This document shows, piece after piece, positions 62,329 to 64,000 of a DNA stretch of 64,000 bases. Source of the stretch: Stenotrophomonas sp. BIGb0135 (lineage in GTDB: Bacteria > Pseudomonadota > Gammaproteobacteria > Xanthomonadales > Xanthomonadaceae); contig NZ_JANUDX010000004.1 of NCBI RefSeq assembly GCF_024810105.1, positions 62,001 to 126,000 on the forward strand, given 5' to 3'. Below the pieces are notes generated by a model, which was given only the letters and a program-made list of their open reading frames with translations, made no database searches and was not told the DNA's origin. The position numbers were made by a program, and so were the translations under genes. The number at the start of each line of letters is the position of its first letter. Within the stretch, counting starts at the first letter, position 1.

Positions 62329-62949
62329 TCAGCCCTTCGCCTCCGGCGCCGGCACAACCCAGCCCTGGTCGGTCAGCACGGCGCGACGCGGCTGCGGGTC
62401 GCCTGCGCCGCTGCGCACACCTGCAGCACCTGCAGCACCTGCAGCCTGGTCGCCCACCTGCAGGCTGGTCAGCTCCGTGCCGCGCTCCTGCCAGTCCGCC
62501 ACGGCCGGCTCGTCCAGTTGCAGCCCACGGGCCGCCGCCCATTCCTCGACTGCTTCTTTCACTGCCGAAGGGTCCTCGCTGGCGCCGGCGGTGATCACCT
62601 GGTCGCGGGAGGTCAGGAAGCCGAGGAAGTCGAACAGCGCGCCGGCCACGACCACCGACAGCTCGGGCGACACATCGGCGTGGGCTTGATCGCGGCCGGC
62701 AGCGGCCTTGGGCGGTGCGAGGGCCGCATCGATCGCGCCCAGCACGGTGACGCGGCCCTTGCCGCCGGCTTCGATCTCGCGCAGGAGGGCCAGCTCTTCG
62801 CCGGTCATGGTGGCCAGGCCGTCGATGACCTCGGGGGCGTTGAGGGCGGCAATTGCCTCCAGCTCGGCGCGCTTGGCGGCCTGGGGATCGGCCGCGGCAT
62901 CGGTCAGCGGCTCGCCGGGGACCTGTGGCTTGAGATCGGGTGCGGGCAT
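62329..62949 (-). CDS. First late phage gene, unknown function
   Basis: This 206-aa acidic protein is rich in Ala. ALFDFLGFLTSRDQVITAGAS is the only hydrophobic patch. A 9-bp repeat (ACCTGCAGC, three copies near 62421-62449) encodes an Ala/Gly tract. It begins 50 bp after the phage motif copy 4 with a GGAGCC site, so it is the first gene of the late transcript. Role unknown. Confidence 0.62.
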   Translation of the reverse strand: MPAPDLKPQVPGEPLTDAAADPQAAKRAELEAIAALNAPEVIDGLATMTGEELALLREIEAGGKGRVTVLGAIDAALAPPKAAAGRDQAHADVSPELSVVVAGALFDFLGFLTSRDQVITAGASEDPSAVKEAVEEWAAARGLQLDEPAVADWQERGTELTSLQVGDQAAGAAGAAGVRSGAGDPQPRRAVLTDQGWVVPAPEAKG

Positions 62950-62999
62950 GGGGTGGCTCCTTCACTGGGTGTTGCGTCAGTGTGCTGAGCCGGCCCAAG

Positions 63000-63014
63000 C
63001 GGATTCCCGACTAT
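63000..63014 (-). promoter_or_regulatory. Phage motif copy 4 (start of the late block)
   Basis: On the minus strand it reads ATAGTCGGGAATCCG, 50 bp before the first late gene and 63 bp left of the divergent plus-strand gene. It is the most upstream of the four copies and likely starts the whole virion operon. Confidence 0.75.
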
Positions 63015-63077
63015 CTGCGGCCGATCAGTCCGCCCACGGCGTTAGGATGGGCTAACTACCACCCGAGGGAATCAGGC

Positions 63078-63560
63078 ATGAAGATCGACAGGGACGTGCA
63101 GCGCCGCGTGCTCGACCGCCTCGCGGAGGACTACCCGCAGGAAGTGAACGCCGACTTCCTCTACAGCGACCAGGACAATCCTCACCACGTCATTGCGAAC
63201 GTGGCCTATCTGGAGGAGCACGGGCTCATCGCCGCCACGTACTACGGTGCGAAGGGGCGCGGCAATCCTCCACTGGCCGCGGTGATCACCGCCAAAGGCA
63301 TGGACTTCCTCGCTGACGACGGCGGGCTCGGGGCAATCCTCGGCGTTGTGACGATCAGGGTCCACGAGGACTCGCTGACGCAGCTGGTCGAGGCCAGGAT
63401 CGACGCTGCCGGCCTCCCGCCACAGGAAAAGAAGGCCTTCCTCGACCAGCTGCAGAAGCTGCCAGGGAAGACCACCGAGCACCTGGTGCTCAAGCTCGTG
63501 GATGCCGGGCTCGATAACTGGCCCAAGGCATGGTCGCTGCTGCAGAGCATCGTGAGCTGA
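63078..63560 (+). CDS. Unknown protein, winged-helix-like start
   Basis: This 160-aa protein is one of few plus-strand genes in the phage part. Residues 1-75 (MKIDRDVQRRVLDRLAEDYP, NVAYLEEHGLIAATYYG, VITAKGMDFLAD) look like a winged helix with the usual L-xxx-GLI turn. The C-terminal half is helical (VEARIDAAGLPPQEKKAFLDQL, KTTEHLVLKLVDAGLDNWPKAW). It could be a regulator of the phage or an accessory gene. The ATG at 63078 follows GAGGGA. Confidence 0.62.
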   Translation: MKIDRDVQRRVLDRLAEDYPQEVNADFLYSDQDNPHHVIANVAYLEEHGLIAATYYGAKGRGNPPLAAVITAKGMDFLADDGGLGAILGVVTIRVHEDSLTQLVEARIDAAGLPPQEKKAFLDQLQKLPGKTTEHLVLKLVDAGLDNWPKAWSLLQSIVS

Positions 63561-63583
63561 CGATGATACGGGCCCCGGCAGGG

Positions 63584-63874
63584 CTAGTGAATCAACCACG
63601 CTGCCAGCTTGCCGATGCCGCCCCATATCCCGATAGGCAGCACCGTGAGGGCGGTGCTCACCCACACCACTCGTGATGACACGCGGAACTGGTCATCGGA
63701 GAGCTGCTGGAAATCGCCACCGGGGACGCGCTCGCCGGCGAACAGCACGCCCCGCGCCCAGCCGAGCAGGAAGCACACGGCCAGCCACGGCCAGGACAGC
63801 CACCCGAAACCCCACGCGAACGCGATGGCCCAGGTGATGAACATCATGATCGTGCGGAAACCTGCCATCGCCAT
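63584..63874 (-). CDS. Small membrane protein of unknown function
   Basis: This 96-aa protein has three membrane helices (about 5-22, 24-42, 70-90) with Trp-rich stretches (WAIAFAWGFGWLSWPWL). AAGGAA six bases before ATG 63874 sets the start. It lies convergent to the winged-helix-like gene with 23 bp between them. Membrane proteins of this size in prophages often block superinfection, but this is a guess. Confidence 0.58.
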   Translation of the reverse strand: MAMAGFRTIMMFITWAIAFAWGFGWLSWPWLAVCFLLGWARGVLFAGERVPGGDFQQLSDDQFRVSSRVVWVSTALTVLPIGIWGGIGKLAAWLIH

Positions 63875-63936
63875 CCCTATTCCTTGGGTAGAGCCGAAAT
63901 TCTCGCACAGCCTTTGACTTGGCCACGCGGCTGGAG

Positions 63937-64000
63937 CTACGCCACGAACAGCGCCTCGCGCAGGTCATCCCTGACCGAAATCGTGATTTGCTCCGACAGG
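63937..64000 (-). CDS. C-terminal end of a gene running off the right edge
   Basis: The last codons of an open frame are visible, ending LSEQITISVRDDLREALFVA and a TAG stop (63939-63937). The rest is outside the window. Nothing can be said about function. Confidence 0.45.
   Translation of the reverse strand, partial: LSEQITISVRDDLREALFVA

Larger units (their letters stand above)
39765..64000 (-). mobile_element. T7-like podovirus, probable prophage (late genes)
   Basis: From 62.95 kb leftward runs an unbroken minus-strand block of about 24 genes. It has portal, scaffold, capsid, tail tubular A and B, internal virion proteins, terminase, lysis cassette and tail fibre, i.e. a T7/podovirus virion module. 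Order differs from T7 in that terminase and lysis genes come before the fibre genes. Four copies of a phage-specific motif lie in it. The left end is near 39.76 kb. The right end, with early genes and any integrase, is outside the window; no attachment site was identified. Being within bacterial chromosome implies a temperate phage or a remnant, but all genes seen appear intact. Confidence 0.85.

Overview
The window is GC-rich chromosome of a gamma-proteobacterium of the family Xanthomonadaceae, most likely Stenotrophomonas or a close relative. Pointers are the large TonB receptor with a plug of the xanthomonad type, short GTAG/GCCGGCC palindromes resembling the SMAG repeats of Stenotrophomonas, the roadblock/MglA-type GTPase cluster, and general codon use. 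This is judged by eye, without a database search. No tRNA, rRNA, CRISPR array or insertion sequence was seen.

Region 1 (1-39.7 kb) is ordinary chromosome with a few accessory patches. It opens with the start of an unknown gene and a decayed, frameshifted B12-dependent ribonucleotide reductase. Then come a DegQ/HtrA-type periplasmic protease, a three-gene YqjD/YqjE-like membrane set, an AI-2E-family permease, a HAD phosphatase, an M17 aminopeptidase, and a catalase-like peroxidase overlapping a cytochrome b561. A DesK/DesR-like two-component pair sits in one operon with an ABC-2 exporter. It is divergent from a MacA/MacB-like efflux operon (adaptor, ATPase, two FtsX permeases), with a perfect palindrome in the shared control region. 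Next are a 940-aa TonB receptor, two giant hairpin repeats, RarD- and YedA-like DMT transporters, a KgtP-like MFS transporter, an M28 peptidase, an MBL hydrolase, TrpS, CsbD, an entericidin-like lipoprotein and arginase. An operon of two roadblock-type proteins, an unknown protein and an MglA-like GTPase follows. An A/T-richer pair at 37.7-38.9 kb encodes a lipoprotein and a putative Cys-His hydrolase and looks like an immunity/toxin pair acquired by transfer.

Region 2 (39.77-63.0 kb, continuing right) is the late half of a T7-like podovirus, presumably a prophage, all on the minus strand. In transcription order: one unknown gene, three small Met-Cys proteins, portal, a small gene, scaffold, a small gene, major capsid, an unknown gene, tail tubular A and B, a GNAT protein in the place of T7 gp13, three internal virion proteins (one with a transglycosylase motif), terminase small and large subunits, holin, SAR-type endolysin, nested Rz/Rz1, tail fibre and a second tail protein. 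The early genes, integrase and polymerase, if present, lie beyond 64 kb.

The strongest new signal is a 15-bp element, core ATAGTCGGGAA then N then CCG, found four times. All copies are in the direction of phage transcription, upstream of the whole late block, the capsid, the lysis cassette and the tail genes. One copy directly follows an intrinsic terminator. This looks like a phage-specific promoter set and predicts a phage-encoded RNA polymerase or late activator outside the window.
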